Shown: positions 1 through 8,971 of the stretch, in pieces
How the letters are laid out: each line of letters opens with the position of its first letter
How positions within the stretch are numbered: the first letter of the stretch is position 1
Assembly: GCA_030696045.1 (NCBI GenBank)
Contig: JAUYNO010000093.1
Location: 24,800-88,799 of the forward strand
Origin: Stagnimonas sp.
GTDB taxonomy: Bacteria; Pseudomonadota; Gammaproteobacteria; Nevskiales; Nevskiaceae
DNA: 64,000 nucleotides
Direction: 5' to 3'
The notes under the pieces: generated by a model
Seen by the model: only the letters and a program-made list of their open reading frames with translations
The model's database searches: none
What the model was told of the DNA's origin: nothing
Program-made: the position numbers and the translations under genes

Positions 1-66
1 GTCGCCCATCGAGAGCGGGTGCGGCCGGATGGTAAACTCCGCGCTCTTCAAGGTTTGGCGCTGCGC

Positions 67-603
67 ATGAATTGGGCGGATTACGCGATCCTCACGGTGG
101 TCCTGGTCTCCGTCCTGTTCGGGGTGTTCCGGGGGCTGACCCGTGAACTCCTGGGCATTGCCGGCTGGGTGCTGGCGTTCTGGGTCGCGTTCTCGTTCAG
201 CGAGTCGGCCGCCGATTGGCTGCAACCGCGCATCGACACCCCCTCGGTGCGCAAGGCGGTGGCCTTCGGCGGGCTGTTCCTGCTGAGTCTGCTGCTCGCC
301 GCCATCGCCACCTACTTCGCCGCCAGCGCCATCAGGGACAGCCGCCTGTCCGGAATCGACCGCACGCTGGGCGGTGGTTTTGGTTTCCTGCGCGGACTGC
401 TGGTGGTCGCCGCCCTGCTGCTGGTAGCCAGCGGCACGGCGGCGCGCAAGGATCCCTGGTGGCAGCAGTCGCTGTTCGTACCGCACCTGGAGTGGCTGGC
501 CGACGCCGTCAAGGCGGTACTGCCAGAGCATTGGATTCGCTACCTCGAATCCCCAGATACCAGCCCCGGGCCTGACGCGCCGCGTCAGGGCCGCCCCCGA
601 TAG
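67..603 (+). CDS. cvpA: CvpA family inner-membrane protein
   Basis: Small integral membrane protein of the CvpA family (178 residues), named after colicin V production in E. coli; its biochemical activity is not known. Four hydrophobic stretches (about residues 4-22, 27-45, 62-84 and 100-120) precede a polar, proline-rich tail. The start is the ATG of MNWADYAI because relatives begin just before the first membrane segment; a GTG at 19 would add a polar extension unlike the family. TAAACT at 33-38 could be a -10 box, without a convincing -35. It lies 17 bp before purF, the classical cvpA-purF arrangement. Confidence 0.93.
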   Translation: MNWADYAILTVVLVSVLFGVFRGLTRELLGIAGWVLAFWVAFSFSESAADWLQPRIDTPSVRKAVAFGGLFLLSLLLAAIATYFAASAIRDSRLSGIDRTLGGGFGFLRGLLVVAALLLVASGTAARKDPWWQQSLFVPHLEWLADAVKAVLPEHWIRYLESPDTSPGPDAPRQGRPR

Positions 604-620
604 CAGGAGCATCCAGACCC

Positions 621-2135
621 ATGTGTGGCATCGCCGGCCTCGTCTCCAAGTCACCCGTCAGTCAGGAGCTGTTTGACGCCCTGACCATGCTCCAGCACCG
701 CGGCCAGGACGCGGCGGGCATCATCACCGCCGATGGTGACCGTCTGCACCTGCGCAAGGAGAACGGCCTGGTGCGCGATGTGTTCCACGCCGACGAGCAC
801 ATGAGCAAGCTGCGCGGCCGCATGGGCATCGGCCATGTCCGTTACCCGACCGCCGGCTGCGCGACCTCGGCCGAGGCGCAGCCTTTCTACACCAACATGC
901 CATTCGGCGTGTCGCTGGCGCACAACGGCAACCTCACCAATACCGAAGAGCTGAAGCAGGCTCTGTTCGAGGAGGATCGGCGCCACATCAACACCGAATC
1001 CGATTCCGAAGTGCTGCTCAATGTCTTCGCCCATGAGCTGATGCAGCAGAACACCCTGCGGCTGTCGCCCGAGGATGTATTCGCCGCGGTCGCCCGCGTG
1101 CATCACCGGGTTCGTGGCGCCTACGCGGTGGTGGCGATGATCACCGGCTACGGCGTGGTCGGCTTCCGCGATCCCTACGGCATCCGGCCGGCGGTGGTCG
1201 GTCGCCGCGATGGCCCGCACGGGCCGGATTTCCTGATCGCCTCCGAATCGGTGGCGCTCGACGCGCTCGGCTTCACGGTGCTGGGCGACATCGAACCGGG
1301 CGAGGCGGTGCTGATTACCGAGGGCGGCAAGCTGTTCCGCCAGCAGTGCGCGGCCAAGCCGATGTATTCGCCCTGCATCTTCGAATACGTCTATCTGGCG
1401 CGCCCCGATTCGATGATGAACAACATCTCGGTGCACAAGGCGCGCCTGCGCATGGGCGTGAAGCTGGCCGAGAAGATCCAGCGCATCTGGCCCGACCACG
1501 ACATCGACGTGGTCATCCCGATCCCCGATACCTCGCGGGTGCCGGCGTCCGAGCTGGCGCAGGTGCTGGGCGTGCCCTATCGCGAGGGCTATATCAAGAA
1601 CCGCTATATCGGCCGCACCTTCATCATGCCGGGCCAGGCGCAGCGCAAGAAGAGCGTGCGCCAGAAGCTGAATCCGGTCGATGTCGAGTTCCGTGGCAAG
1701 AACGTGCTGCTGGTCGACGATTCCATCGTCCGTGGCACCACCTCGAAGGAAATCATCCAGATGGCGCGCGACGCCGGCGCCCGCAAGGTCTATTTCGCCT
1801 CCGCCGCGCCGCCGGTGCGCTTCCCCAATGTCTACGGCATCGACATGCCGACCACGGCGGAGCTGGTGGCGCACGGCCGCACCGAGGAAGAACTGCGCGA
1901 GCTGCTGGGCGCCGACCGGCTGATTTTCCAGGATCTCGAAGACCTGATCGACGCGGTCAAGCACAAGAACGCCGCCATCGAGCGCTTCGACTGCTCGGTG
2001 TTCACCGGCGAGTACGTGACCCAGGACGTCGACGCCAAGTATCTCAACCAGCTGGAACTGTTCCGCAACGACGCCGCCAAGGAAACCCGCAGGGCGGGGG
2101 CTTCGGGCACGCTGGACTTGCAGAACGCCGCCTAG
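621..2135 (+). CDS. purF: Amidophosphoribosyltransferase PurF
   Basis: Catalyses the first committed step of purine synthesis in the cytoplasm, making 5-phosphoribosylamine from PRPP and glutamine. The protein is 504 residues, the usual length of the proteobacterial enzyme. It begins directly with MCGIAG, so Cys2 is the glutaminase nucleophile and there is no propeptide. The N-terminal Ntn domain includes HRGQDAAGI and HNGNLTN; the C-terminal phosphoribosyltransferase domain has the PRPP loop [17 protein letters not shown] near residue 370. An AGGAG lies about 10 bp before the ATG. metZ follows after 5 bp, so the genes are probably cotranscribed. Confidence 0.98.
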   Translation: MCGIAGLVSKSPVSQELFDALTMLQHRGQDAAGIITADGDRLHLRKENGLVRDVFHADEHMSKLRGRMGIGHVRYPTAGCATSAEAQPFYTNMPFGVSLAHNGNLTNTEELKQALFEEDRRHINTESDSEVLLNVFAHELMQQNTLRLSPEDVFAAVARVHHRVRGAYAVVAMITGYGVVGFRDPYGIRPAVVGRRDGPHGPDFLIASESVALDALGFTVLGDIEPGEAVLITEGGKLFRQQCAAKPMYSPCIFEYVYLARPDSMMNNISVHKARLRMGVKLAEKIQRIWPDHDIDVVIPIPDTSRVPASELAQVLGVPYREGYIKNRYIGRTFIMPGQAQRKKSVRQKLNPVDVEFRGKNVLLVDDSIVRGTTSKEIIQMARDAGARKVYFASAAPPVRFPNVYGIDMPTTAELVAHGRTEEELRELLGADRLIFQDLEDLIDAVKHKNAAIERFDCSVFTGEYVTQDVDAKYLNQLELFRNDAAKETRRAGASGTLDLQNAA

Positions 2136-2140
2136 CCGAA

Positions 2141-3322
2141 ATGACGGACTTCGACGAAAGCTGGGGCTTCGCCACCCTAGGCGTGCGGGCTTTTGAGCCG
2201 GCACGGGGTTCGGGCGAACACTCGGCGGCGATCCATCCGACCTCCTCGTTCGTGTTCAAGACCGCCGCCGAAGCGGCCGCGGTGTTTGCCGGTGAGGCGC
2301 CGGGCAATGTCTATTCCCGCTTCACCAATCCGACCGTGCAGGGCTTCGAACAGCGGCTGGCGGCGATGGAGGGCGGCGCGGCCTGCGTGGCCACCGCCAG
2401 CGGCATGGCGGCCATCCTGTCGCTGTGCCTGGCGACGCTGCGCTCTGGTGACGAGGTGGTGGCCTCGCGCAGCCTGTTCGGTGCCACCGTCAACCTGTTC
2501 AATAACGTGCTGTCGCGGTTCGGCATCGTCACCACCTGGGTGAACCTGACCGAGCTCGATGCCTGGCGCGCGGCGATCACTCCGCGCACCAAGCTGCTGT
2601 TCGTCGAGACTCCTTCAAACCCGCTGTCGGAAGTGGCCGATATTGCGGCGCTGGCCGAGCTCGCCCATGCCCACGGCGCGAAGCTCGCGGTCGACAACTG
2701 CTTCCTGACGCCGGTGCTGCAGCAGCCCTTGAAGCTGGGCGCCGACTATGTGATCCATTCCGCCACCAAGTATCTGGACGGGCAGGGCCGCTGCCTGGGT
2801 GGCGCGGTGGTCGGCGACGCGCAGAGCGTCGGCAAGGACGTCTACGGCTTCATGCGCACGGCCGGGCCGTCGATGAGCCCGTTCAATGCCTGGGTCTTCC
2901 TCAAGGGCCTGGAGACCCTGGCGCTGCGCATGCGCGCGCACGAGGCCAATGCCATGGCCCTGGCTCGCTGGCTGTGCGAGCAGCCGCGGATCGCGCGCGT
3001 CCACTACAGCGGCCTGGAGTCGCATCCGGGTCATGCCCTGGCCTGTCGCCAGCAGCGCGGCTTCGGTGGCGTACTGAGCTTCGAGCTGCGCGGCGGCCGT
3101 GGCGAGGCCTGGAAACTGATTGACGCCACCCGCTTGTGCTCGATCACCGCCAACCTCGGCGACACCCGCACCACCATCACCCACCCGGCGACCACGACCC
3201 ATGGGCGGGTGACGCCGGAGGCGCGCGCCGCCGCCGGCATCGGCGAAGGACTGGTGCGGGTTGCGGTGGGCCTGGAAGACATCGAGGACGTGATCGCCGA
3301 TCTCGCCCGCGCGCTGGCATGA
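2141..3322 (+). CDS. metZ: O-succinylhomoserine sulfhydrylase
   Basis: PLP enzyme of the Cys/Met metabolism family, 393 residues, which makes homocysteine from O-succinylhomoserine and sulfide (direct sulfhydrylation). The PLP lysine lies in HSATKYLDGQGRCLGG near residue 210, and substrate-loop motifs YSRFTNPT and SGMAAI are present. The reading frame is open far upstream, through purF, but the ATG at 2141 gives the family N-terminus. The purF-metZ neighbourhood is known from pseudomonads and relatives and separates MetZ from MetB/MetC paralogues. Its stop overlaps the next start as ATGA. Confidence 0.94.
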   Translation: MTDFDESWGFATLGVRAFEPARGSGEHSAAIHPTSSFVFKTAAEAAAVFAGEAPGNVYSRFTNPTVQGFEQRLAAMEGGAACVATASGMAAILSLCLATLRSGDEVVASRSLFGATVNLFNNVLSRFGIVTTWVNLTELDAWRAAITPRTKLLFVETPSNPLSEVADIAALAELAHAHGAKLAVDNCFLTPVLQQPLKLGADYVIHSATKYLDGQGRCLGGAVVGDAQSVGKDVYGFMRTAGPSMSPFNAWVFLKGLETLALRMRAHEANAMALARWLCEQPRIARVHYSGLESHPGHALACRQQRGFGGVLSFELRGGRGEAWKLIDATRLCSITANLGDTRTTITHPATTTHGRVTPEARAAAGIGEGLVRVAVGLEDIEDVIADLARALA

Positions 3323-3954
3323 GCGCGGCGCGTCAGGAGGCGGGCCTGCGCGCCGCCCTATCCGGCAGCCACGAGCATGCGCCGAGGCCGATGGTCGACC
3401 TGGAACTGCCGGCCCTGGTGCGCAAGGCTCTGCTGCCCTCGATGGCGCTGCTGAAGCCGGCGGCGGTGCTGGTGCCGCTGCTGCGGCGGGATGCGGGGCT
3501 GTCGGTCCTGCTCACCCGCCGCGCCGATACCCTGCGCCACCACCGTGGCCAGATCAGTTTCCCCGGCGGCCGCCGCGACCCCGAAGACCAGAGCTTCGCC
3601 GACTGCGCGCTGCGCGAGGCGGAAGAGGAAGTGGCCCTGCCCAGGGCGCAGGTGGAGGTGATCGGCTACCTCGACGACTACCCGACGGTGAGCCGCTACC
3701 TGGTGACCCCGGTGGTGGCCCTGGTGCAGCCGCCGCCGGCCTTCCGCTTCGACCCGGGCGAGGTCGCGGAGGTGTTCGAGATTCCGCTGTCGGCGGTTCT
3801 GGACCGTGGCCGCTTCCAGCGCGGCATGCTCAACCGCGATGGTTTCCGCCTGCCGTTCCTGGAGCTACAGCACGAGTCCTGGCGGATCTGGGGGGCGACC
3901 GCCGGCATGCTCTGGGACCTGAGCCGCAAGGTAAATATTCACCTCGCCGAATAG
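3319..3954 (+). CDS. nudL: CoA pyrophosphatase (NUDIX, NudL type)
   Basis: NUDIX hydrolase of the CoA pyrophosphatase group (211 residues), expected to cleave coenzyme A to phosphopantetheine and 3',5'-ADP. The signature LLTRR...HHRGQISFPGG, about residues 66-86, precedes a NUDIX box ending in REAEEEV; this combination separates it from generic NUDIX proteins. The start ATG overlaps the metZ stop by 4 nt, suggesting translational coupling. The frame is open further upstream, but that part is antisense-like shadow of metZ. Confidence 0.9.
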   Translation: MSAARQEAGLRAALSGSHEHAPRPMVDLELPALVRKALLPSMALLKPAAVLVPLLRRDAGLSVLLTRRADTLRHHRGQISFPGGRRDPEDQSFADCALREAEEEVALPRAQVEVIGYLDDYPTVSRYLVTPVVALVQPPPAFRFDPGEVAEVFEIPLSAVLDRGRFQRGMLNRDGFRLPFLELQHESWRIWGATAGMLWDLSRKVNIHLAE

Positions 3955-3994
3955 CGCGACGCCGGCCGCGCTATCAAGACCGGCCTGTCATGTT

Positions 3995-4000
3995 TATGAT
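3995..4000 (+). promoter_or_regulatory. Possible -10 box upstream of degV
   Basis: TATGAT lies 28 bp before the DegV start and matches a sigma-70 -10 element in 5 of 6 positions. No good -35 hexamer is found 17 bp upstream (TATCAA), so this is a weak prediction. The ribosome binding site AAGGGGGAG, just before the ATG at 4028, is strong. Confidence 0.35.
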
Positions 4001-4027
4001 CCCCTGCATAACCGTTAAGGGGGAGAT

Positions 4028-4969
4028 ATGAGAATTGGCATTGTGGTGGACTCCGCGTGCGATCTGCCGCAGTCCTTCGTCGAAGCAAACAAGATCGTCA
4101 TCCTGCCGATCACCCTGCATCTCGACGGCCAGACCATGCTGGATGATCGCAACCTGGCGACCACCGTCGAGTTCTACCGCAAGCACGTCACCGACGCCGC
4201 TCGCGCCGAGACCTCGGCGTTCACCGTCGAGCAGATCAAGAAACTGTTCCTCGAGCGCCTGGTGCTCGACTACGACCTGGTGTTCTGCTTCACCATCGCC
4301 AGCGGGCGCAGCCCGATGTTCGAGAACGCCACCAAGGCGGCGCTGCAGATTCTCAACGAGTACAAGCCGATCCGGCTGGCGGCGGGCATTCAGACGCCAT
4401 TCGGTCTGCGCATCATCGACACCCAGAACTGCTTCGCCGGCCAGGCTGTGCCGGTGATCGAGTGCGTGCGCATGATCAAGGCGGGCGAGAGCCACAACAA
4501 GATTCGTGAGCGTCTGGAGTACCTGACCCAGAACACCTACGGCTATCTGCTGCCGCGTGACCTCAAGCAATTGCGCGCCCGGGCCCACAAGAAGGGCGAC
4601 AAGAGCGTTGGCCTGCTGCAGTACGTGATCGGCTCGGCGCTGGACATGAAGCCGCTGGTGCGCGGCTACCGCAACAACACGGCGCCGGTGGCGCGGCTGC
4701 GGCACTTCGACGAGGGCATCGCCAAGGTCTTCAAGTATGTCGAGGGCCAGATCCGCAAGGGCCTGCTGACCCCGACCCTGGTGCTGGAATACGGCGGCGA
4801 TCCCCGGCTGATGGAATCGCTGCCCGGCTATGCCCAGCTGATCAACACCGCCAATGCCCACGGCGTCGAAACCCATGTGGCGATGATGAGCATGGTGGCC
4901 GGCATCCATGTCGGCGAGGGCGCGGTCGGCGTGGCCTTCGCGGCCGCCGAGCACGAGGTCGATCTCTAG
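4028..4969 (+). CDS. DegV family fatty-acid-binding protein
   Basis: DegV-type protein of 313 residues. The family binds a fatty acid; in Firmicutes FakB proteins deliver it to the FakA kinase, while the role in proteobacteria is unclear. It opens with RIGIVVDSACDLP, the conserved DegV start, and has the TSAFTVEQ segment near residue 60. No fakA-like kinase is next to it. It has its own strong ribosome binding site and ends before a bidirectional terminator, so it is probably monocistronic. Confidence 0.88.
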   Translation: MRIGIVVDSACDLPQSFVEANKIVILPITLHLDGQTMLDDRNLATTVEFYRKHVTDAARAETSAFTVEQIKKLFLERLVLDYDLVFCFTIASGRSPMFENATKAALQILNEYKPIRLAAGIQTPFGLRIIDTQNCFAGQAVPVIECVRMIKAGESHNKIRERLEYLTQNTYGYLLPRDLKQLRARAHKKGDKSVGLLQYVIGSALDMKPLVRGYRNNTAPVARLRHFDEGIAKVFKYVEGQIRKGLLTPTLVLEYGGDPRLMESLPGYAQLINTANAHGVETHVAMMSMVAGIHVGEGAVGVAFAAAEHEVDL

Positions 4970-4986
4970 TCGCTCAGAGCCATCGC

Positions 4987-5013
4987 AAAAGCCCGGCGAT
5001 GCCGGGCTTTTTT
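4987..5013. terminator. Bidirectional intrinsic terminator between degV and sthA
   Basis: AAAAGCCCGGC, a short loop and GCCGGGC followed by a run of T. The A-run and T-run on opposite flanks let it serve both converging transcripts (DegV on plus, sthA on minus). Confidence 0.9.
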
Positions 5014-5014
5014 G

Positions 5015-6406
5015 TCAGGCCAGGCGGTTCAGCCCATTGTGCGCCGCCACCCGATAGGCCTCGGCCATCGTCGGGTAGTTGAAGGTGGTGTTGATGAAGT
5101 AGCGCAGGTTGTTGATCGTCGGGCTGGCCATCGCGGTCTGGCCGATGTGGACGATTTCCGAGGCGCGGTCGCCGAAGCAGTGCACGCCGAGAATTTCCAG
5201 GGTCTCGGCATGGAACAGGATCTTCAGCATGCCGACCGTCTCGCCGGTCATCTGCGCCCGCGCCAGGCTCTTGAACTGGGCGTGGCCCATCTCATAGGGC
5301 ACGCCAGCCTCCTGCAGCTCGCGCTCGGTCTTGCCGACGCTGCTGATCTCGGGGATGGTGTAGATGCCGGACGGCAGCAGGCGGAAGCGTTCGGCCGAGC
5401 TGCCGCCGCCGGTCAGGATGTGCTCCACGGCGAAGCGCCCCTGGTCGTAGGCGGCGGAGGCCAGGGCCGGCGGACCGGCGATGTCGCCGACCGCATAGAC
5501 CGTCGGCTGCGCGGTCTGGTAGTGCTCGTTCACCGCCAGCTGGCCGCGCGAATTGGGGGGCATGCCCAGGGCCTCCAGCCCCAGGCCATCAGAGTTTCCG
5601 GTGCGGCCATTGGCCCAGAGCAGCAGGTCGGACTTGATCTTGCGGCCTGACTTCAGGTGCAGCACGACGTCGTCGGCGCGTGCCTCGATGCGGGCGTACT
5701 GCTCGTTGTTGCGGACGATCACGCCCTGCTCGCGCAGGTGGTAGGACAGCGCCTCGGCGATCTCGTCGTCGAGGAAGGACAGCAGCCGGTCCTGGGTATT
5801 CACCAGGTTCACCTTGCAGCCCAGCTTGACGAAGATCGAAGCGTATTCGCAGCCGATCACGCCAGCGCCGTAGATGGTGATCGCGTGCGGGCTGTCGGTC
5901 AGGCGCAGGATGGTGTCGCTGTCGCGCACGCGCGGGTGGCTGAAATCGACATCCGGCGGCCGATAGGGGCGGGAGCCGGCGGCGATTACGATGTGCCGGG
6001 CTCGCAGTTGCTGGGCGCTGCCCGCGGCGCTGCTGACTTCCAGCGTGCTGGCGTCCAGGAAGCGGGCGGCGCCGGCCAGCACCGGCACCCGGTTGCGCTC
6101 GTAAAAGCGGCGGCGCATCGCCACCTGTTGCTCGATGACCCGACCGGCCCGGGTCAGCAACTGCGTGAACGACAGGCGCAGACTGCCGCGGAATTCGCTG
6201 AGCAGGGGCTCGTTCTGGAAGTCGCTGAGGGTCTTCACCGCATGGCGCAGGGCCTTGCTCGGAATGGTGCCCCAGTGGGTGCAGCCGCCACCAACGTCGA
6301 AGTGCCGCTCGATCAGGACCGCGCTCAGGCCATTCTTGGCGGCCATCATCGCTGCTCCCTCGCCGCCGGGGCCGCTGCCGATCACCGCGATGTCGTATTG
6401 CTTCAT
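5015..6406 (-). CDS. sthA: Soluble pyridine nucleotide transhydrogenase
   Basis: FAD enzyme that moves reducing equivalents between NADPH and NAD+ in the cytoplasm (463 residues). The N-terminal FAD-binding motif is [17 protein letters not shown] and the NAD(P) motif [10 protein letters not shown] lies near residue 180. The site that holds the redox CxxxxC in lipoamide dehydrogenase-like enzymes reads [12 protein letters not shown] here, with one cysteine, which is diagnostic of SthA. It is transcribed away from the cellulose operon and ends at the shared terminator. Confidence 0.96.
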   Translation of the reverse strand: MKQYDIAVIGSGPGGEGAAMMAAKNGLSAVLIERHFDVGGGCTHWGTIPSKALRHAVKTLSDFQNEPLLSEFRGSLRLSFTQLLTRAGRVIEQQVAMRRRFYERNRVPVLAGAARFLDASTLEVSSAAGSAQQLRARHIVIAAGSRPYRPPDVDFSHPRVRDSDTILRLTDSPHAITIYGAGVIGCEYASIFVKLGCKVNLVNTQDRLLSFLDDEIAEALSYHLREQGVIVRNNEQYARIEARADDVVLHLKSGRKIKSDLLLWANGRTGNSDGLGLEALGMPPNSRGQLAVNEHYQTAQPTVYAVGDIAGPPALASAAYDQGRFAVEHILTGGGSSAERFRLLPSGIYTIPEISSVGKTERELQEAGVPYEMGHAQFKSLARAQMTGETVGMLKILFHAETLEILGVHCFGDRASEIVHIGQTAMASPTINNLRYFINTTFNYPTMAEAYRVAAHNGLNRLA

Positions 6407-6525
6407 GCTCGAAGTCTGTTGCGGCTACCGGTGGTGGGGACGTATCTGGCTTGGGGGCATCTGCGCCGGATCGAGCGTCCGTACAGAGTGATTTCTGTCC
6501 GGGCGGCATCCGTTTCAAAAGTCCA

Positions 6526-6577
6526 TTGAAATCAGTGTGTTCAAAGTTTACCTTAAGGTGAAGCTTAAGCACTAAAC
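6526..6577. promoter_or_regulatory. Divergent promoter region with a CTTAAG dyad
   Basis: The 252-bp gap between sthA and bcsD holds two CTTAAG half sites (6552-6557 and 6564-6569) separated by 6 bp, with ACCTTAAGGT at 6550-6559. On the plus strand TTTACC (6547-6552), a 19-bp spacer and CTAAAC (6572-6577) frame the dyad like a MerR-family promoter; on the minus strand TAAACT (complement of 6545-6550) follows the same dyad. An ordinary plus-strand candidate is TTGAAA at 6526-6531, 17 bp, TACCTT at 6549-6554. The direction used cannot be decided by reading. Confidence 0.45.
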
Positions 6578-6658
6578 CGGCGCCAGGCCGGTGACTACGA
6601 CGAAAGTCCAGCCGCGTCGGTCGCGACAATCCAGGCAACAGCAACGGAGTTCCGGGCA

Positions 6659-7141
6659 ATGAGTGATCTTGAACAAGGCAGCTTGGCCTACTTCCTGTCG
6701 GCGCCGGTGGATGCGCAATGGGCGGACTTCCTGCGGGTCATGGCGGAAGAACTCGCCGAGCAGATGAGCGCCGAGGAGATCCGGGCCTTCTTCGCGGTGC
6801 TGGGCCGGCGCATCGCCCGCCGCAATCCGCTGGCAGCGGGCGAGACCCTGCAGGACCTGGAATCGGCGGTCAACCAGCATCTGCGCCGCTGCAACTGGGG
6901 CTGGATGCGGGTGCGCGATCTCAATACCAGCCTGGAGTTCCTGCATTCCTGCTCGCCGCTGCGCCAGGCCCTGGGCGATCAGGCCATGGACTGGGCCCCG
7001 GGCCTGTTCGAGGGGATGTACGACGAGTGGCTCAAGCAGTCCGGCGCCGACGAGACCTTGGTGTTCCAGCAGGTCGGTCGGCCCGAGGGCATGCAGGACA
7101 CCCTTCGATTCCGTCTGGCTCACCCCAGCCAGCTTCTCTGA
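6659..7141 (+). CDS. bcsD: Cellulose synthase subunit BcsD
   Basis: BcsD/AcsD-type periplasmic subunit (160 residues). In Komagataeibacter it forms an octameric ring that bundles glucan chains into crystalline ribbons, and it marks class I bcs operons. The match is over the whole length, including the RRNPL segment near residue 50 and the C-terminal LRFRLAHPSQLL. No signal peptide is seen, as in the family. It is the first gene of the operon here, whereas in Komagataeibacter it is the last of four; the order resembles beta- and gammaproteobacterial operons. Confidence 0.88.
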   Translation: MSDLEQGSLAYFLSAPVDAQWADFLRVMAEELAEQMSAEEIRAFFAVLGRRIARRNPLAAGETLQDLESAVNQHLRRCNWGWMRVRDLNTSLEFLHSCSPLRQALGDQAMDWAPGLFEGMYDEWLKQSGADETLVFQQVGRPEGMQDTLRFRLAHPSQLL

Positions 7142-7150
7142 GGAAATGCC

Positions 7151-8173
7151 ATGTCGGAGAAAAGCGACGATATCAAGCAGCTGTTCTCCCACCTGGGGCT
7201 CAACCCCGGTGACTATCAGGAGATCCGCAACGCGCCAAGCGCGGGCGCGACCATGACCGAGGCGCCCCGGCGCTGGTCGCTGCTGCAGGCCATCAGTGCC
7301 CCAAGCTCGGTGGCGTCGGTCGCCTCTGCGGCGAGGGTGATGCCCAGTCTGGCGCCAGCCGTCGCACCGGCGGTGGTACCTTCCGCGCCGCCGCCGCCCA
7401 CACCTTCGCAATGGGCCGAAATCCTGCCGGGACTGGCGACGCCTTCGAGCCCCCCCCCTCCCGCCCCGGAGCCGCCTTTGACGGCCGCGGCCGATGGCCT
7501 GAAGTCGCTGTTCCAATCCGTGCGCGAGCCCTTGCCGGCAGCCCCGGCGGCGGCGGCACCGTCGTCGCAGCCGTCGCCGTCATCGCTGACCGGTGAACAG
7601 GCGGCGGATCTGCTGTACCGGGAGTTGCGGGGCGGGGCGCAGACACTGGCAGCGCGGCGGCCGCCGCCGCCGGTGACACCGCCCTGGGCCGGCTACGACC
7701 CGGAACAGGAGACCCGGCACGCACCGACTCCCGTCACGCCGGTGCGGGTGGCGGCTCCGCACCAGCCGCCGCCGTTGCCAGCTGCGCCTTCGCCTGCGCC
7801 GGCACCTGCCGCCGCCGCCGCGCCGACCCGGCTGGTCCTGCCCCTGGCGACCGAGCCGATGCCGGAACTGCCGCGTCCCGTGGCGCCGCCACGACCGGCG
7901 TTGGCGCCGACACCGGCACCGGCCGTCGCTTCCGCGCCGCGTTCGCCACCATCGGCGCCACCCCCGTTCCGGGCCGAGGCCATGCCGGCCGCCACCGGGC
8001 TGCAGGCAGCGTTCCGTCGGCTGAGCGAACCCGAACCGCCGCGCGCCGCAGCCAGTGGTCGCCTGCGACTGAATTACCGGCTGCCACATAGCAACGGTGG
8101 TGGCGGCAGCAAGGACGAGCGCCTCGGCGATGTGCTGAAACGCATCTCCGGCCACAATGGCGAAACGCGATAA
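7151..8173 (+). CDS. bcsP: Proline/alanine-rich cellulose biosynthesis protein (BcsP-like)
   Basis: 340 residues, mostly disordered Pro/Ala/Ser-rich sequence between short conserved ends. Its place (bcsD, this gene, bcsQ) and composition match the proline-rich BcsP/BcsO-type proteins of class I operons. The first 50 residues (DIKQLF..., DYQEI, RRWSLLQ) resemble BcsR, the small partner of BcsQ in enterobacteria; this is a by-eye match. The pattern of hydrophobic, x2, hydrophobic, F/L, x2, hydrophobic recurs at residues 8-15, 117-124, 284-291 and 325-332. AGGAA precedes the ATG. The symbol is provisional. Confidence 0.72.
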   Translation: MSEKSDDIKQLFSHLGLNPGDYQEIRNAPSAGATMTEAPRRWSLLQAISAPSSVASVASAARVMPSLAPAVAPAVVPSAPPPPTPSQWAEILPGLATPSSPPPPAPEPPLTAAADGLKSLFQSVREPLPAAPAAAAPSSQPSPSSLTGEQAADLLYRELRGGAQTLAARRPPPPVTPPWAGYDPEQETRHAPTPVTPVRVAAPHQPPPLPAAPSPAPAPAAAAAPTRLVLPLATEPMPELPRPVAPPRPALAPTPAPAVASAPRSPPSAPPPFRAEAMPAATGLQAAFRRLSEPEPPRAAASGRLRLNYRLPHSNGGGGSKDERLGDVLKRISGHNGETR

Positions 8174-8197
8174 AGGGCCGCCCGGCGCACAGGGAAG

Positions 8198-8971
8198 ATG
8201 AATCCGAATACCAACCGGCTGATCGTTTCCATCGTCTCCCCCAAGGGGGGCGTGGGCAAGACCACCATCGCCGCCAACCTGGCAACGGCGCTGGCGGCGC
8301 GCGGGCGCGCCTCGCTGCTGGTTGATCTTGACTCCCAGAACAGCCTGCGCCTGCACCATCAGGCGCCGCTGGCGGATACCGGCGGGCTGGCGGTGCAGAC
8401 CCTCCGTGGCCAGCCCTGGGCAGACTGCATGTACCGCAGCCCTTACGGCATCGATTGCCTGCCGTTCGGACTGATCTCGGAATCCGATCGTCGCGAGTTC
8501 GAGCGCCGCCTGGACAGCGATCCCACCTGGCTGGTGCGCAATCTCGATGCCCTGGGCCTGGCGGCGGGCAGCTATGTGATCGTCGATACCCCGCCGGGCG
8601 GCTCCGCCTACCTGAGCCAGGCCCTGCTGGCGGCCGATGTGGCGATCTGCGTGCTGCTGCCGGACGCGGCTTCCTTCGTCACCATCCCCTCGATGGAGCG
8701 CTGGCTCGAGGAGTACAGCCGGCCGCGTCCCGATTTCCGGGGTGGTTACTACCTGCTCAACCGCATGAACAATGCCCGGGTGCTGTGCCGGGATGTCGCC
8801 GCCGCCCTGGAGCGCGACCTCGGCGCGCGGCTGATTCCGGTGGAGGTGCATTTCGACTCGGCCGTGGAGGAAGCCCTGGCTTCGCAGGCCCCGATCCTCA
8901 AGTACGCGCCGGACTCTCCCGCCACCCGTGACATCACCGCCTTGGCGGACTGGCTGCTGAAGCTGCCATGA
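8198..8971 (+). CDS. bcsQ: Cellulose biosynthesis ATPase BcsQ (MinD/ParA-like)
   Basis: ParA/MinD superfamily ATPase of 257 residues with the deviant Walker A motif SPKGGVGKTT near residue 11, the VDLDSQNSLRLHH segment and VDTPPGG as switch II. BcsQ in E. coli is needed for cellulose secretion and binds the synthase with BcsR. An upstream GGGAAG serves as ribosome binding site. The stop overlaps the bcsAB start as ATGA. A second, unrelated ParA is encoded at 20163-20930. Confidence 0.9.
   Translation: MNPNTNRLIVSIVSPKGGVGKTTIAANLATALAARGRASLLVDLDSQNSLRLHHQAPLADTGGLAVQTLRGQPWADCMYRSPYGIDCLPFGLISESDRREFERRLDSDPTWLVRNLDALGLAAGSYVIVDTPPGGSAYLSQALLAADVAICVLLPDAASFVTIPSMERWLEEYSRPRPDFRGGYYLLNRMNNARVLCRDVAAALERDLGARLIPVEVHFDSAVEEALASQAPILKYAPDSPATRDITALADWLLKLP

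Noticed and set aside
1346..2140. In-frame extension of metZ through purF
   Set aside because: The extra 265 residues are Arg/Ala/Gly-rich out-of-frame purF sequence; the family start is at 2141.
651..2204. A 517-codon minus-strand frame opposite purF
   Set aside because: Shadow of purF; the protein has no recognisable motif and no start context.
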